A DNA stretch of 64,000 nt from DTU019 sp050949825 (GCA_050949825.1 JBMNGL010000007.1:62001-126000); one strand, 5' to 3'; counted from the first letter of the stretch, positions 49,709 to 58,928 are shown. Numbers and translations are program-made. Notes: generated by a model from the letters alone, not told the origin.

Positions 49709-50868
49709 GGACTGTATTCAAGCTGCAGCGCGAGGTTGTGCCGCGGCAGACCGAGACCGCCATTTCCCCTGTTATTGCCGTTCTGCAGGCCATCTACAGG
49801 CGAGGGCTGTCCCGGATCAGCTTGATGAGTATATCCCGACGGGAAATGTCCCAGTTGTTCCGGCAACTGGCGGTGATGCTGAGGGCGGGCCTCGGTTTGG
49901 AGCGCAGCCTGGAAATCCTCACCGCCCAGACAGCACGTCCATTATTGCGTGGAGCTTTACATACGATTCTAGAACAGATCCGCTCCGGTATATCCCTGCA
50001 TAAGGCGGTTGCCGGGCAAGCGCAACTATTTCCCAGTATTGTTCCGCAAATGATACAGGTCGGTGAGGCCGGCGGTGTGCTCACTGATATGTGCTATCGC
50101 ATAAGTGAATACCTGGAGCATGAGTATGAAATCAGTAATAGAGTACTGACCGCCCTGGCTTATCCCGCTATTGTATTCCTCTTTGCGGTGGCTTCTGTGC
50201 TGGGTATCAGCTTTTATATCATGCCCATGTTTGCCGAACTCTACGCATCCAGTGGAGTTCCCCTGCCTTATTTGACTGTCCTGGTAATCAAAAGCAGCTG
50301 GTTTATAAAAAATTATGGGATATTCATGGCCGCTATCCTGCTGTTGGCAGGATTCTTGCTTCGCAAGGCATGCACTTCGGATCGTCTTACCCTGGCAATG
50401 CATCAAGGGCTGCTCTCTTTGCCCGTTCTAGGTAGGACGGCGACGGCCCTGGCAAGTTTGCAGATGACCGAGACACTGGCAGTCTTGCTCCAGGCTGGCG
50501 TTCCCGCTCTGACTGCACTGGAAACGGCCGGCCAGGCAGTAAACAACCGGTATTATAGCTGCATTATTGCTGAGATCTGTGAGAATATGCGGGCTGGGCG
50601 GAGCATTGCCGCCAGCCTGGCTTCATACCGGCAATTTGACGAGATGTTTGTCCGCATGATCGCTGCCGGAGAAGAGAGCGGCAGCCTATCCGAGATGCTG
50701 ATGGCTTTGAGCAGGCATTTGCAAAAGGACCTGCTCCATAAGCTGGACAGTATGATCGCCCTGTTGGAACCGGCCTTGATTCTGGTGGTGGCTTTCCTGG
50801 TAGGTACAACCGTAGTGGCTACCCTCTTGCCTATGTACAGTCTGATGAATGTAACTGCCGGGATTTAA
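49705..50868 (+). CDS. gspF: Type II secretion/type IV pilus platform protein (GspF/PilC family)
   Basis: 387-residue inner-membrane protein with two copies of the T2SSF domain (about 48-170 and 255-375): FRQLAVMLRAGLGLERSLEIL and TETLAVLLQAGVPALTALETA. Three membrane helices: about 150-175, 200-220 and 355-380. It anchors the ATPase to the pseudopilins. Coupled to gspE by an ATGA overlap and followed 30 bases later by the major pseudopilin. Confidence 0.93.
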   Translation: MRTVFKLQREVVPRQTETAISPVIAVLQAIYRRGLSRISLMSISRREMSQLFRQLAVMLRAGLGLERSLEILTAQTARPLLRGALHTILEQIRSGISLHKAVAGQAQLFPSIVPQMIQVGEAGGVLTDMCYRISEYLEHEYEISNRVLTALAYPAIVFLFAVASVLGISFYIMPMFAELYASSGVPLPYLTVLVIKSSWFIKNYGIFMAAILLLAGFLLRKACTSDRLTLAMHQGLLSLPVLGRTATALASLQMTETLAVLLQAGVPALTALETAGQAVNNRYYSCIIAEICENMRAGRSIAASLASYRQFDEMFVRMIAAGEESGSLSEMLMALSRHLQKDLLHKLDSMIALLEPALILVVAFLVGTTVVATLLPMYSLMNVTAGI

Positions 50869-50897
50869 TTATTACTCGGGGAAAGGAGGTGAACAAG

Positions 50898-51227
50898 GTG
50901 AGTTTAATGAAGATGCGCTCCAGATTAAAAGGTGAAGAGGGCTTCACCCTGATTGAGCTCATTGTGGTAATGGCTATCCTGGCCCTTTTGGCGGCCCTGG
51001 TAGTGCCCAGGTTTGCCAATATTTTAGCGGATTCCGAGATTAAAGCCGATACGGCCAACATTGACATGCTCAATAATGCCTGTGATCTTTATGAGACCAA
51101 CGAAAACAAAACCATTGCATCATTGGATGAATTAAAGCCAAATTATATCAAAGAAATTCCCAACAAGCCGGGCACCGAAGACCCGTATACCCTGGCCGAC
51201 CTGGGCCGATCTGAGCCTGGGCCATGA
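50898..51227 (+). CDS. gspG: Major pseudopilin (GspG-like)
   Basis: About 109 residues. Leader ending KGEEG then FTLIELIVVMAILALLAALVVPRF, the most canonical prepilin signal of the set, with Glu5 of the mature protein. The short C-terminal domain (DLYETNENKTIASLDELKPNYIKEIP) matches GspG-type pilins. AAAGGAGG is 8 bases before the GTG at 50898; an earlier GTG at 50889 would touch it. It overlaps the next prepilin by 4 bases. Confidence 0.92.
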   Translation: MSLMKMRSRLKGEEGFTLIELIVVMAILALLAALVVPRFANILADSEIKADTANIDMLNNACDLYETNENKTIASLDELKPNYIKEIPNKPGTEDPYTLADLGRSEPGP

Positions 51228-51661
51228 TCAAAAAAAGGGTGGGTTTAGCGCTTATCTATCCTCAACTCCGGGACTGTGCCGGGGTGACCTTATTGGAAGT
51301 ACTGGTCGCCTTGATCTTGCTGGGCATATTGTCCGGGTCTTTGTTGCAGCTTACCAACGCCAGCGGCTTGTGGCTTGAGGATGCTGCCCGGCAAGGCCAG
51401 GCCAGTGATCTGGCCTTTGGTATTTTGGAATATTATCGGGCAGATCCCGGCCGCCTGAATAACGGCCCCCTCAGTGGGGATGACGCCTGGGGCTTGCTGC
51501 TGCCGGATTACGGGGGTGAAAGCACCTACCGCTGGGAGGTCGTTTATCAAGCCGGGGACGCACAGCCCGGTTTGTTACATGTATCGGTAAAGGTGAGCTG
51601 GGATGTTAAAGCAGCAGAAAAAGAGGTGCAGATGTGCACCCTCTTATACAGGCAGCCCTAG
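51224..51661 (+). CDS. Prepilin-type minor pseudopilin (GspI-like)
   Basis: 145 residues. Leader of about 20 residues then G-VTLLEVLVALILLGILSG, a class III signal with Glu5. The remainder is a small soluble domain with Trp/Tyr residues (LWLEDAARQGQ, WGLLLPDYGG). It corresponds by order and size to GspI/PulI minor pseudopilins. ATGA overlap with the gene before, and 59 bases overlap with the gene after. Confidence 0.82.
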   Translation: MIKKRVGLALIYPQLRDCAGVTLLEVLVALILLGILSGSLLQLTNASGLWLEDAARQGQASDLAFGILEYYRADPGRLNNGPLSGDDAWGLLLPDYGGESTYRWEVVYQAGDAQPGLLHVSVKVSWDVKAAEKEVQMCTLLYRQP

Positions 51662-52172
51662 CAGGCTAGAGCAGTTACAGGGCCATGAGGCTTTTACGCT
51701 GCTGGAAACCGTACTGGCGCTGTTCCTTCTAACGCTCATTCTGCAGGGCGTAATGGCCGTATTCTGGCATACATTCCTGATTTCAGAACGGCTCCAGCAG
51801 AGTGCGGAGCTGCAGTATGCAACCCGGCGGGCTCGGCAGCATCTGGGCGCTGATTTGGCTGCCTGCCATCAGGTGCAGGTCCGGGATGCGGCAGGAAATA
51901 ATGCTGTAAGTGGTCCCCATCTATATCTAACCATAAGCGATGAATTGATACACTACTATATGCATAACGGGCAGCTCTACCGTGACAGCACCCGGGGGTC
52001 TCCCCTTCCTCTGGCCGAAAACATAGCTGGCCTGACCTTTTCCCAGCAGATTGCGGGCACGATAGCGATGCTGATCAGCGCCGCCAAAGGAGCATATCAT
52101 TACGAATTGCTTTGTCACATGAGCTATAACCGTTATTCCCACGAGGTGATGCAGGGTTTTGAAGGCACATGA
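51603..52172 (+). CDS. Prepilin-type minor pseudopilin (GspJ-like)
   Basis: 189 residues. A long basic leader (LKQQKKRCRCAPSYTG...) precedes the prepilin helix EAFTLLETVLALFLLTLILQGVMAVF. The C-terminal domain holds a beta-rich stretch (HLYLTISDELIHYYMHNGQLYRD). Mature start is Phe after Ala rather than Gly, so peptidase processing needs checking. It overlaps the upstream gene by 59 bases; AAAGGTGAG is 6 bases before the ATG. Confidence 0.8.
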   Translation: MLKQQKKRCRCAPSYTGSPSRLEQLQGHEAFTLLETVLALFLLTLILQGVMAVFWHTFLISERLQQSAELQYATRRARQHLGADLAACHQVQVRDAAGNNAVSGPHLYLTISDELIHYYMHNGQLYRDSTRGSPLPLAENIAGLTFSQQIAGTIAMLISAAKGAYHYELLCHMSYNRYSHEVMQGFEGT

Positions 52173-52539
52173 AGAAGGCCATGCTGTTATACTGGCCCTG
52201 GTGGTTTTTTTAGCCTGCAGCGGCATGATCCTGTCTGGCTTGCATACCGCGTTTGTAAACCGCCATATCGTATATCTGGACCGCAGCAGTCTGCAGGCCT
52301 GGCAAGCTGCTGACGCAGGTCTGGCCTGGGCATACTGCCACCTGTCCGAGCGGCCTTTCAACCACAGCGACCCGCTGCAGGGTGAAGTGACCTTGTCCAA
52401 TGGCGCCCTCTGTCAGGTTACCGGCAGCTATGTCATGGCAGGTACAGCCCGGGAGTACAGTATCATCTGTACCGGTTCCTATCAAGGCGCCACCCGCACC
52501 GTCTCCCGCAAGATCACCGTTTTGCCTCCCCCAGAGTAG
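52159..52539 (+). CDS. Small pseudopilin-like/PilX-GspK-like protein
   Basis: 126 residues. One hydrophobic helix near the N-terminus (AVILALVVFLACSGMILSGL) with the pattern GHAVILALVV, followed by an ADAGL motif (AWQAADAGLAWAY) that is typical of PilX/GspK-type minor pilins. The basic residues before the helix are few, and the prepilin Gly is followed by His. Starts at TTG with AGGG nearby, overlapping the previous gene by 14 bases. Last gene of the pilus operon. Confidence 0.72.
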   Translation: MKAHEEGHAVILALVVFLACSGMILSGLHTAFVNRHIVYLDRSSLQAWQAADAGLAWAYCHLSERPFNHSDPLQGEVTLSNGALCQVTGSYVMAGTAREYSIICTGSYQGATRTVSRKITVLPPPE

Positions 52540-52710
52540 GTACCCGGCAGCAAAGTTATTAAGTTATTCAAATTACTTTAGTGCCTGGCACCGTAGATTA
52601 AGAGGGAAAGCGGCGCTGTTTGTCGAAGAAAAAACTGGAAAAGGCGAAAACTGAACGATAAGGTCTATAATTGGGAAATATATTCAATGAATATAAAAGG
52701 GGGCAAAACA

Positions 52711-54120
52711 TTGGAAGCTGCGGTTCTGGAAAGGCTGCTCAATCTGGCCCTGGAAAAGGGCGGCGATTATGCTGATATATATATAGAAAAAAAACGCAAC
52801 AGCAGCATCTGGTGTGAAGATAACCGCCTGGAAAGGATCCATAGTGGGGTGGAAAGCGGCGTGGGCATCAGGGTGGTCAAAGGGCAGCAGACCGCCTATG
52901 TTTACACCAATGAAATAACCCCAACCGCTCTGGAACAAGCGGCGCAGACTGCCAGTCGGGCCATAAACAATGCCAACACCGGCAGCAGGGTGATCCATTT
53001 CGCCGCACAACCGGGCCATACACCGCCGGTTGAAGCCCTCGACCCGCACACCGTAACCTGGGATCACAAAATACAGCGGGTACTGCAGGCCAATCAAGCG
53101 GCTTGGAGTACAGGAGCTGAAATACGGCAGGTTTCTGTTGGTATAGCTGATGTGGAAAAACAGATCATTATGGCCAACAGTCGCGGAGAGCGGGTTGAAG
53201 ATGGCTTCAAACGCATCCGGGGCATGGTTAATGTTGTAGCCAGTCGTGATGGCATCCTGCAAACCGGGTATGAATCAGTTGGCGGGGTTTGCGGCTGGGA
53301 ACTGCTAGAGCAGATATCCTGGGAGGAGCGGGCTTGCCAGGCGGCCCAATTGGCCATTGACATGCTCTCGGCCCGGCCGGCGCCGGCTGGAAGGATGCCG
53401 GTTATAATGTCTGCCCAGGCCGGCGGCACTATGGTGCATGAGGCCTGTGGGCATGGCCTGGAAGCGGACCTGGTGCATAAAGGCCTTTCGGTTTATGGGG
53501 GCCAGCGGGGCCAAATAGTGGCTTCACCCCTGGTAACCGTTATTGATGATGCCACCTTACCAGGCCGGTATGGGAGCTTCGTTTTCGATGATGAAGGAAC
53601 TCCGGCCCAACATAGCATACTGATAGAAAAGGGACGCCTGGTCAATTATTTGTATGACCGGCTGACTGCAGCCGAGGATAAAACCGAAAGCACCGGCAAC
53701 GGGCGCCGCGAGTCCTACCAGCATAAACCGATTCCTCGCATGAGTAACACCTTTATCAAACCAGGTGAGGACGACCCCGAGGAAATCATCAGATCAACCC
53801 ATAGGGGTTTATTGGTGCGCAAAATGGGGGGCGGACAGGTCAATACCATCAACGGGGATTTTGTTTTTGAGGTTTCTGAAGCTTATATGGTGGAAAATGG
53901 ACAGGTGACCTATCCGGTGCGGGGGGCTACCCTGACCGGCAACGGTCCCAGGGCCTTGCAAGAAGTGGACCGGGTCGGTTATGACCTGGGCTTTGCCATC
54001 GGTATATGCGGGAAAAATGGCCAGGGGGTTCCGGTCAGTGATGCCCAGCCTACCATTAGAATAAAGGAACTAACTGTCGGTGGAACCCTGATAGGGTCAA
54101 ACACAGGGATGAGGAGGTGA
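52711..54120 (+). CDS. tldD: TldD family metalloprotease subunit
   Basis: About 469 residues. TldD with TldE degrades unfolded peptides and processes microcin and PQQ-like peptides. The zinc motif is HEACGHGLEADLV (HExxxH). The ATG at 52687 is in frame but has no ribosome site, whereas AAAGGGGG lies 7 bases before the TTG at 52711, so that start is preferred. It ends 7 bases before tldE, so the two are expressed together. What substrate they process here is not known. Confidence 0.9.
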   Translation: MEAAVLERLLNLALEKGGDYADIYIEKKRNSSIWCEDNRLERIHSGVESGVGIRVVKGQQTAYVYTNEITPTALEQAAQTASRAINNANTGSRVIHFAAQPGHTPPVEALDPHTVTWDHKIQRVLQANQAAWSTGAEIRQVSVGIADVEKQIIMANSRGERVEDGFKRIRGMVNVVASRDGILQTGYESVGGVCGWELLEQISWEERACQAAQLAIDMLSARPAPAGRMPVIMSAQAGGTMVHEACGHGLEADLVHKGLSVYGGQRGQIVASPLVTVIDDATLPGRYGSFVFDDEGTPAQHSILIEKGRLVNYLYDRLTAAEDKTESTGNGRRESYQHKPIPRMSNTFIKPGEDDPEEIIRSTHRGLLVRKMGGGQVNTINGDFVFEVSEAYMVENGQVTYPVRGATLTGNGPRALQEVDRVGYDLGFAIGICGKNGQGVPVSDAQPTIRIKELTVGGTLIGSNTGMRR

Positions 54121-54127
54121 GTCGGGC

Positions 54128-55468
54128 ATGGAGGATAGGCTGAGAAAAGCAGCCCGGCAGGCCCTCGATTACGCTGCTCGTCCCGGTGTCGAGGCAGAGG
54201 TTTATGGGCTTTGCAAGCGGGTACTGCAGATTGAGGTCGCTCGGCAGCAGGTGGAAACCCTCAAAGACGCCAGCGAAAAAGGACTGGGCATACGCATCAT
54301 CAACAGGGGGCGCCTGGGCTTCGCTTACACCACCGATATAGACCGGCAGGCTATTGAAGAAGCCGTGCAGTCCGCCCTTGAGGCCTCCATTTATATGGCA
54401 GCAGACGAACACCTGAACTTAACCCCGCCAGGCATGGTTTATCCTCAATTGCGTATCTTTGACACCGCTGTCGATAAGTACCAAATAGAAGAGAAGATTG
54501 CTCTGGCAAGGCAGATGGAGACTGCGGCACGGGACGCCGACCGGCGCATTACCATTATTGAGCGCTCCGGGTATGAGCAACAGTCTTATGAAGTCACTAT
54601 TTGCAATAGCCTGGGACTTAATGTTAATGCCCGGGGTAATTATTGCGGTCTCTATCTATATGCGGTAGCTGAACAGGACGGCGATGCCCAGGGTGGGTTT
54701 GCCAGCAAAAGCTGCCGCAATTATGCTGATCTGGATCCGGAAGCGGTAGCCGGCGAAGCAAGCCGGCGAGCATTGCGCAGCCTCAAGGCCCGCAGCATGG
54801 CTTCGCAGTGCTTGCCTTGCATCCTGGAGCCTTATGTGGCGGTCAAGTTTTTAAGCCTGCTGGCTCGCATGATGGATGCAGAAGCGGTTTCTAAAGGAAA
54901 ATCCCTGCTGGCCGATAAAATTGGGGAGGCTGTAGCCGCAAACCTATTAACAGTGGTTGATGATGCCACTTTAGACGGTGGTCTGGCCACCTTTCCCTTT
55001 GATGACGAAGGTGTGCCTGCACAGCAGCACACCTTAATCAAGCAGGGGGTTTTGCAAGGTTTTCTCTATGATAACTATAACGCCCACAAAACCGGGTTGA
55101 AATCAACCGGCCATGCCATGCGCATGTCTTTTCGCAGCCTGCCTGCCATCAGTCCCAGCAACCTTATGATTCAAGCCGGGGCTGCAGACGAGGCCAGCCT
55201 GATCGGGTCCCTTGCAGAGGGTTTGTATGTTACCGATATTATGGGTATGCATACCGCCAACCCGGTTTCCGGGGATTTCTCGTTGGGTGCGACCGGCATC
55301 GTGATCAAGCAGGGACGACTCACTTACCCGGTGCGCGGGCTGGTTATTGCCGGCAACATGATCAAGCTGTTACAGGATATTGATGCCTTGGGAACAGAGG
55401 TGCGCTTTTTTGGCAGCCGTGGGGCTCCCAGCCTGCGGGTGGCTTCCCTCAGCGTGGCCGGAAGCTAG
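54128..55468 (+). CDS. tldE: TldE/PmbA family protein
   Basis: 446 residues. Same fold as TldD but without the HExxxH motif, as in the known inactive partner. Motifs include the N-terminal DASEKGLGIRIINRGRLGFAYT and ASIMRASR-type helices; FDDEGVPAQQHTLIKQGVLQG and GNMIKLLQDIDALGTE match PmbA. AGGAGG lies about 10 bases before the ATG. Directly downstream of tldD and 13 bases before aroQ. Confidence 0.92.
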   Translation: MEDRLRKAARQALDYAARPGVEAEVYGLCKRVLQIEVARQQVETLKDASEKGLGIRIINRGRLGFAYTTDIDRQAIEEAVQSALEASIYMAADEHLNLTPPGMVYPQLRIFDTAVDKYQIEEKIALARQMETAARDADRRITIIERSGYEQQSYEVTICNSLGLNVNARGNYCGLYLYAVAEQDGDAQGGFASKSCRNYADLDPEAVAGEASRRALRSLKARSMASQCLPCILEPYVAVKFLSLLARMMDAEAVSKGKSLLADKIGEAVAANLLTVVDDATLDGGLATFPFDDEGVPAQQHTLIKQGVLQGFLYDNYNAHKTGLKSTGHAMRMSFRSLPAISPSNLMIQAGAADEASLIGSLAEGLYVTDIMGMHTANPVSGDFSLGATGIVIKQGRLTYPVRGLVIAGNMIKLLQDIDALGTEVRFFGSRGAPSLRVASLSVAGS

Positions 55469-55481
55469 GAGGAGGTTAGCA

Positions 55482-55934
55482 ATGAAAGCTAAGGTTTTGG
55501 TGATGAATGGCCCCAATTTGAATGTGCTGGGTTCTCGTGAGCCAGGTATTTATGGCACCACCACCCTGCCGGAGATCGAGCAGGAAGTGGCCGCCCTGTT
55601 TCGCAGACAGCACATTGAGGTGGAGTTTTATCAGTCTAATCATGAAGGAGACCTGATCGATAAAATTCAAGCGACTGCTCCCCAGTGCGATCTGATTATT
55701 ATTAACGGCGGTGCTTTGAGCCACTATGGCATCGCTCTTTATGATGCCCTCAAAGGAGCCAACCGGCCCATAATTGAGGTGCATATGTCCAATATATATG
55801 CCCGGGAATCATTCCGCCATCAATCCCTGTTGTCGCCCCTGGCCCTTGGAGGCATCTTTGGCTTTGGGCCGCTCAGCTATTATCTGGCCGCCCAGGCGGC
55901 TATTGATTACTTGTGTCGGGTAAAAGGCGCCTGA
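55482..55934 (+). CDS. aroQ: 3-dehydroquinate dehydratase, type II
   Basis: Third step of the shikimate pathway. 150 residues. Type II motifs: LVMNGPNLNVLGSREPGIYG (with the essential Tyr), YQSNHEGDLIDKI, INGGALSHYGIALYDA, and EVHMSNIYARESFRHQS. The frame is open from 55380 inside tldE, but GGAGGAGG sits 8 bases before ATG 55482. Thus all shikimate genes except the first and last-but-one steps lie within 15 kb (aroA and aroF are absent). Confidence 0.96.
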   Translation: MKAKVLVMNGPNLNVLGSREPGIYGTTTLPEIEQEVAALFRRQHIEVEFYQSNHEGDLIDKIQATAPQCDLIIINGGALSHYGIALYDALKGANRPIIEVHMSNIYARESFRHQSLLSPLALGGIFGFGPLSYYLAAQAAIDYLCRVKGA

Positions 55935-55975
55935 TCCGTAAAAATGCTATTTTGTTGTGGAAAAAGAGGTAAATC

Positions 55976-57031
55976 ATGCCAAATGCTGACATCAATGCAC
56001 TAAGATCAAAACTGGCCGAAAAGGATTTGCAGGGCATTTTGATCACTGCCCCCGCCAATATCCGTTATCTTTCCGGTTTCACGGCTGGCGCTGATGCGCG
56101 CCTTTTACTTACCCTGGAGCAGCAATTTATCTTTACTGACAGCCGCTACCGGGAGCAGGCAGCCCTGGAATGCCCGGACTGGAATTATCAAGAGGAAAAG
56201 GCCTCTGCTCTGGAAAAGATGACCCAGGTGGTACAGGGTTTTAAAAAGGTCGGGTTTGAAAGTCTGCACACCAGTTATGCATTTTACCAAAGGCTGGCCC
56301 AGTCAATGCCCCTGGCATGGGAACCGGTGCTGGATCTTGTCGAAACCCAGCGCTTGGTTAAAACCCCGGCAGAACTGGATAAGCTCAAGCGAGCCGCCCA
56401 AATAGGGGATGAAACCTTTACCGCCGTCCTGCCCATGATTGAAGCCGGGGTGGAAGAAAAAAGCCTGGCGGATACGATTGTCTATTTATTGCGGCAAAAA
56501 GGTTGTGAAAAGGAGGCCTTTGATGCTATTGTGGTATCGGGAGAAAATGCCGCTTTGCCACATGGAAGACCGGGCTCGAGGCGATTTAGGCCCGGTGATA
56601 TGGTGACCATGGATTTTGGGGGTATTTTTGACGGTTATGTGGGCGATATGACCAGGACGGTTGCTGTTAAACCGGCTACAAAGCGTTTCCGGGAGATTTA
56701 CCGGGCGGTTATGGAGGCTCAGCAGACCGGTCTGGACATCATCAGAGCCGGCGTGTCCTGCCGACAGGTGGATGAGGCGGTGCGTAAATGCCTGCAAGTC
56801 CGGGGCCTTGATCAATATTTTACCCATGGAACCGGCCACGGGGTGGGCCTGGATATTCACGAAGGGCCTCGTTTGGCTGCTAGTAGCCTGGAAACCCTGC
56901 AGGAGAATATGGTGGTCACTGTTGAACCAGGGGTTTATATCCCCGGTTGGGGTGGAGTGCGTATCGAGGATACGGTAATTGTAACCAGGAGTGGCGTTGA
57001 GATTATCACCCACAGCAGCAAGCACTGCTAA
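55976..57031 (+). CDS. pepP: Xaa-Pro aminopeptidase (M24 family)
   Basis: 351 residues. N-terminal domain to about residue 125, then the catalytic domain with all five metal ligands: Asp213, Asp224 (GDMTRTV), His288 (THGTGHGVGLDIHEG), Glu317 and Glu331. It is the common Firmicute order aroQ-pepP-efp. AAAGAGG precedes the ATG. It ends 24 bases before efp. Confidence 0.93.
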   Translation: MPNADINALRSKLAEKDLQGILITAPANIRYLSGFTAGADARLLLTLEQQFIFTDSRYREQAALECPDWNYQEEKASALEKMTQVVQGFKKVGFESLHTSYAFYQRLAQSMPLAWEPVLDLVETQRLVKTPAELDKLKRAAQIGDETFTAVLPMIEAGVEEKSLADTIVYLLRQKGCEKEAFDAIVVSGENAALPHGRPGSRRFRPGDMVTMDFGGIFDGYVGDMTRTVAVKPATKRFREIYRAVMEAQQTGLDIIRAGVSCRQVDEAVRKCLQVRGLDQYFTHGTGHGVGLDIHEGPRLAASSLETLQENMVVTVEPGVYIPGWGGVRIEDTVIVTRSGVEIITHSSKHC

Positions 57032-57055
57032 ATATATAATGGAGGGATAGCAAGC

Positions 57056-57613
57056 ATGATTTCTGTAAACGATTTCAGAACCGGGGCCACCATCGAAATG
57101 GACGGGCAGGCTTATCAGGTAGTGGATTTCCAGCACGTGAAACCCGGTAAAGGGGCTGCGTTTGTGAGGGCCAAGCTGAAAAATGTTAAAACCGGTGGAG
57201 TGGTTGAGAAAACCTTCCGCGCTGGTGAAAAGGTCCCCAAAGCACATCTGGATCGCCGTGAAATGCAATACCTCTATAACGACGGGGAAGGTTATGTTTT
57301 CATGGATAATGAAAACTATGAGCAGATAACCATCAGTGCTGATGCCATGGGCGATGGGGTTAAGTGGCTTTTGGAGAACATGAATATTCATGTATTGCTC
57401 TTTCAGGGCAATATAATCGGCATAGATATGCCCAATTTCGTGGAACTGGAAGTGGTTGAGACCGAACCCGGCGTAAAAGGCGATACTGCCACTGGTGCCA
57501 CCAAGAGCGCCACCCTGCAGACCGGGGCCAAGGTTCAGGTGCCGCTCTTTATAAATACCGGTGATAGGCTGCGTATTGACACCCGCACCGGCTTATACAT
57601 GGAAAGAGCATAG
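57056..57613 (+). CDS. efp: Elongation factor P
   Basis: Relieves ribosome stalling at polyproline. 185 residues in three beta domains: KOW-like N-domain, with Lys32 in KPGKGAAF as the likely modification site, OB domain and the C-terminal OB domain with VPLFINTGDRLRIDTRTG. TGGAGGG lies 8 bases before the ATG. No clear terminator follows; a repeat element starts 175 bases downstream. Confidence 0.97.
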   Translation: MISVNDFRTGATIEMDGQAYQVVDFQHVKPGKGAAFVRAKLKNVKTGGVVEKTFRAGEKVPKAHLDRREMQYLYNDGEGYVFMDNENYEQITISADAMGDGVKWLLENMNIHVLLFQGNIIGIDMPNFVELEVVETEPGVKGDTATGATKSATLQTGAKVQVPLFINTGDRLRIDTRTGLYMERA

Positions 57614-57788
57614 TTTACGGTTTAACGGTTGGATCCCCCGCAAAATCCTTATTTGCTTGCATATTAGTGAATACATGTTTGATCAAGCAGTAAAACTAGG
57701 AATTTTAAAAAATACCTCGCATTCGTAGAGCAGTGTTGATCATAATAAATCAGCGTTAGTCTACGTCTAATTATATGGCAGAATGCAT

Positions 57789-58060
57789 GATTGCCCCTGC
57801 AAAAAGGTATAATCCACAAGTTTGAATGCATAAATATTCGTCGCCAGACTTAGCATGGGCAACACCATCTGCTTGTCTCACGACGAAAGGGGTACCGGGC
57901 CAATTCACATCCATGTTCAATGGCCCTCTCGCTCCGTCCATGGGGCTCGCCCCCTTTCGCCGTTCGCCTTCGCAGGGTGTTGCTACCATGCTACGTCTAA
58001 CGGCTCCTACATATTTATACATTCAAACAACGTAATTTGGGTTTTTTACAGGGGCATCAT
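57789..58060 (+). mobile_element. MITE-like element, most complete copy of the dispersed repeat (copy C)
   Basis: About 270 bases with imperfect terminal inverted repeats: left end TTGCCCCTGCAAAAAGG..GTTTGAATGCATAAATAT and right end, reversed, ATGCCCCTGTAAAAA..GTTTGAATGTATAAATAT, about 45 bases each. It has no transposase gene; the frames in it are just repeat sequence. Copies of the right half lie at 2919-3030 and 8714-8834, and a left-end piece at 27886-27914. It sits in the gap after efp. The flank 57614-57788 shows no gene. Confidence 0.78.
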
Positions 58061-58161
58061 GATTACTTTTCGCAGGGGAATCAACGGTTTAATTCCTCCC
58101 TTTTAAGAAATAATATACATGTAGCTATGACGCCTGGATACGATAAAAAGGGAGGATGGCA

Positions 58162-58611
58162 ATGAGCAGGGATATAAGCGAGCAGGTCAGCTACCTGCAG
58201 GGACTTACAGAAGGACTTAACATTAATGATGGCGGTCCGCAAGGCAAGATCATCTCCGGCATTCTCGAGGTGCTGAATGAAATCACTGTCAATATAAGGG
58301 ATATCCGTGGCGATATTTTTGAACTCAGCCAGTATCTGGATTGTATCGATGAAGATCTGTGTGAATTGCAGGAAGCCGTAATGGATGACCTGGGCGAGAA
58401 TGACCGCATCGAAGTACAATGCACCAACTGTCGTGAAAAGCTGTACTTCGATGCCGATGTTTTGGAAGGGGAAGATATCATCGAGATTATTTGCCCGCGC
58501 TGCAATGAAGTAGTGTTTGTCAATGACGGCTCTTTTGATTACGAGCCCGGCTTTATTGAAGACGAAAACCTGGACATGGATCAAAGCAGCGTCAATCCCT
58601 CCCCCTCCTAA
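58162..58611 (+). CDS. CD1247-type protein with zinc ribbon, unknown function
   Basis: 149 residues. An N-terminal helical part (residues 1-70: VSYLQGLTEGLNI, IVNIRDIRGDIFELSQYLD) and a zinc ribbon with VQCTNCREKLYF and IICPRCNEVVF (two CxxC pairs). The last 25 residues are acidic and disordered. The N-terminal region recalls the CD1247-type domain conserved between efp and spoIIIAA in Clostridia. GGGAGG lies 6 bases before the ATG at 58162; an ATG at 58156 touches it. A strong terminator follows. Confidence 0.82.
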   Translation: MSRDISEQVSYLQGLTEGLNINDGGPQGKIISGILEVLNEITVNIRDIRGDIFELSQYLDCIDEDLCELQEAVMDDLGENDRIEVQCTNCREKLYFDADVLEGEDIIEIICPRCNEVVFVNDGSFDYEPGFIEDENLDMDQSSVNPSPS

Positions 58612-58638
58612 GCTGTAAAAACATAATCTGAACATCAG

Positions 58639-58676
58639 GAGGCTGTCCGCCCCAAAAGGACAGTCTCTTTTATTGT
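58639..58676 (+). terminator. Rho-independent terminator
   Basis: GAGGCTGTCC-GCCCCAAAA-GGACAGTCTC followed by TTTTATT. It separates the zinc-ribbon gene from the spoIIIA operon. Confidence 0.85.
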
Positions 58677-58877
58677 GATTGCAATCCAGGCTGCATAGCC
58701 CCAACATACCTTGCGGCGTAAAGCAACACAGCGTCTCCGGCATTAACCCCAATGCTCCTTTCTCTCTAACCTGCAATCCTTGCTACCCGGCGGAAATTTT
58801 AGACCGACTCGCCCGGCCTGCCCGGCCATTTTGCGCCTGAGGCCCTAAGATTGTCGCCCCTCGGCAGGATTTAGCTG

Positions 58878-58906
58878 GCATATTTTGAGTGCCTTGCCAA
58901 TATCTA
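58878..58906 (+). promoter_or_regulatory. Putative SigE promoter of the spoIIIA operon
   Basis: GCATATT at 58878-58884 (SigE -35 consensus KMATATT), a 14-base spacer and AATATCTA at 58899-58906 (consensus CATACANT). spoIIIA is a known mother-cell SigE operon in Firmicutes. The match is by eye. Confidence 0.5.
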
Positions 58907-58928
58907 TTTACAGCAAGGTGGTGATAAT

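Noticed and set aside
57826..58106. Short open frames of 69-83 codons inside the MITE-like element
   Set aside because: They are repeat sequence read through; the same translation appears in the other copies and has no ribosome site or known family.
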